From the NCBI GenBank assembly GCA_023409955.1, contig JAEYQQ010000082.1, positions 1 to 41,982 of the forward strand: a DNA stretch of 41,982 nt, written 5' to 3'. Shown one piece after another: positions 41,287-41,982 of the stretch. The first letter of the stretch is position 1. Every line of letters starts with the position of its first letter. The DNA is from Bacillota bacterium. GTDB taxonomy: Bacteria; Bacillota; Clostridia; Christensenellales; Aristaeellaceae. Under the pieces are notes generated by a model. It did not search any database, was not told where the DNA came from, and worked only from the letters and a program-made list of their open reading frames with translations. Both the position numbers and the translations under genes were made by a program.

Positions 41287-41363
41287 CGGGGTGTAGCGCA
41301 GTCTGGTAGCGCACGTGCTTTGGGAGCATGGGGCCGGGGGTTCAAATCCCTTCACCCCGACCA
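41287..41363 (+). tRNA. tRNA-Pro (UGG)
   Basis: A 77-nt cloverleaf: acceptor CGGGGTG/CACCCCG, anticodon TGG at 41321-41323, T-loop GGTTCAAATCC, encoded CCA. Confidence 0.96.
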
Positions 41364-41391
41364 TAATGCCTTCTCCCCCAGTAATTTACAC

Positions 41392-41466
41392 GGCTCCTTG
41401 GTCAAGCGGTTAAGACACCGCCCTTTCACGGCGGTAACAGGGGTTCGAGTCCCCTAGGAGTCACCA
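41392..41466 (+). tRNA. tRNA-Glu (UUC)
   Basis: 75 nt: acceptor GGCTCCT/AGGAGTC (one G-T pair), anticodon TTC at 41425-41427, GGTTCGAGTCC T-arm, encoded CCA. Confidence 0.96.
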
Positions 41467-41483
41467 TTTCCCCTTTAGGGTAT

Positions 41484-41560
41484 GGGCCTTTAGCTCAGTT
41501 GGTCAGAGCGGCCGGCTCATAACCGGTTGGTCCGGGGTTCAAGTCCCTGAAGGCCCACCA
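41484..41560 (+). tRNA. tRNA with CAU anticodon (elongator Met or Ile2)
   Basis: 77 nt: acceptor GGGCCTT/AAGGCCC, anticodon CAT at 41518-41520, loop CTCATAA, encoded CCA. It is not the initiator, as the first pair is G-C. Elongator Met and lysidine-modified Ile2 share this anticodon; identity needs a class model (for example TFAM or tRNAscan-SE isotype scores). Confidence 0.93.
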
Positions 41561-41567
41561 GCCTCGT

Positions 41568-41644
41568 GGCCCGGTAGTTCAGTTGGTTAGAATGCCAGCC
41601 TGTCACGCTGGAGGTCGAGGGTTCGAGCCCCTTCCGGGTCGCCA
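41568..41644 (+). tRNA. tRNA-Asp (GUC)
   Basis: 77 nt: acceptor GGCCCGG/CCGGGTC (one G-T pair), anticodon GTC at 41602-41604, discriminator G, encoded CCA. Confidence 0.96.
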
Positions 41645-41678
41645 TTTTTCTTTCCAGGTCTTGAACGTGGAGCAGCGT

Positions 41679-41754
41679 GCTGACGTAGCTCAATTGGCAG
41701 AGCAGCTGATTTGTAATCAGCAGGTTGCGGGTTCAAGTCCCATCGTTAGCTCCA
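41679..41754 (+). tRNA. tRNA-Thr (UGU)
   Basis: 76 nt: acceptor GCTGACG/CGTTAGC, anticodon TGT at 41712-41714 within loop TTTGTAA, encoded CCA. Confidence 0.96.
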
Positions 41755-41806
41755 TTTTCCCTAAAGGAACAATACCTGGTACTTTGTCAATTGAACACCC
41801 TTACAT

Positions 41807-41891
<85 letters not shown>

Positions 41892-41895
41892 ACAC

Positions 41896-41982
41896 GCGGG
41901 AATGGCGGAATTGGCAGACGCGCTAGATTCAGGTTCTAGTGAAGGTTCCTTCATGCAGGTTCAAGTCCTGTTTCCCGCACCA
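41896..41982 (+). tRNA. tRNA-Leu (CAG)
   Basis: 87 nt with a long variable arm: acceptor GCGGGAA/TTCCCGC, anticodon CAG at 41930-41932, encoded CCA. Its last base is the last base of the window, so more tRNA genes may follow. Confidence 0.95.

Overview
This window reads as chromosomal DNA of a low-to-mid GC, spore-forming Firmicute of the class Clostridia. The evidence is strong AAGGAGG-type ribosome binding sites, TTGACA/TATAAT promoters, an rpsF-ssb-rpsR operon, a spore-cortex amidase (CwlD type), a VanW/SH3 protein, three M42 peptidases, DUF3783 and GtrA proteins, and a clustered tRNA operon. The genus cannot be fixed from sequence reading alone. I see no prophage, insertion sequence, integrase or CRISPR array.

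Layout. 0.3-12 kb: metabolic and cell-envelope genes, namely an Ada-type alkylation repair protein, a coat-like hypothetical protein, glycerol-1-phosphate dehydrogenase (AraM), aconitase, a CHAP hydrolase, an NlpC/P60-VanW-SfsA group, class II FBP aldolase and CwlD. Two short remnants of decayed membrane-protein genes lie between them on the minus strand, one CorA-like and one possibly YczE/YitT-like. 12.0-12.55 kb: a gene-free stretch with a dense cluster of DnaA boxes (candidate oriC or other DnaA-binding locus), next to rpsR-ssb-rpsF. 13.9-18.9 kb: argS, then an operon of three tandem M42 metallo-aminopeptidases. 18.9-22.1 kb: an operon with a large GT-C-like membrane protein, a small unknown protein, GtrA and DUF3783. 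22.1-23.9 kb (minus): a DnaJ-TPR protein and murA.

24.4-32.65 kb is the most interesting part: a promoter-to-terminator operon of six genes. It encodes a WsfD-like polytopic membrane protein, a GH8-like lipoprotein (YdaJ/PssZ-like), a DUF2334 deacetylase-like protein (YdaL/PssB-like), a processive GT2 synthase (YdaM/PssC-like), a BcsB-like protein (YdaN/PssD-like), and a four-TM protein with a degenerate GGDEF domain (YdaK/PssE-like). In the last protein the active-site GGDEF has become DDKPY, while an RxxD motif sits exactly at the I-site spacing. I read this as a c-di-GMP-controlled exopolysaccharide synthase in which the sensor is a separate membrane protein, not a PilZ domain on the synthase. 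It is related to the known Bacillus subtilis yda and Listeria pss systems but is in a clostridial setting and a different gene order.

32.7-36.3 kb: an S9 prolyl-oligopeptidase family enzyme; a strong promoter followed by a highly structured ~210-nt noncoding RNA (my best guess is the raiA motif); a four-CxxC zinc-ribbon protein; and an Fpg/Nei-like protein that lacks the catalytic N-terminal proline. 36.4-41.0 kb (minus): a four-gene Gld-type ABC export system (ATPase, permease, GldG-like, DUF4340). 41.2-42.0 kb: a promoter and seven tRNA genes (Pro, Glu, Met/Ile2, Asp, Thr, Tyr, Leu), all with encoded CCA; the Leu gene ends exactly at the window edge.

Family assignments come from motif reading without database searches. 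Promoter and terminator calls are by eye.
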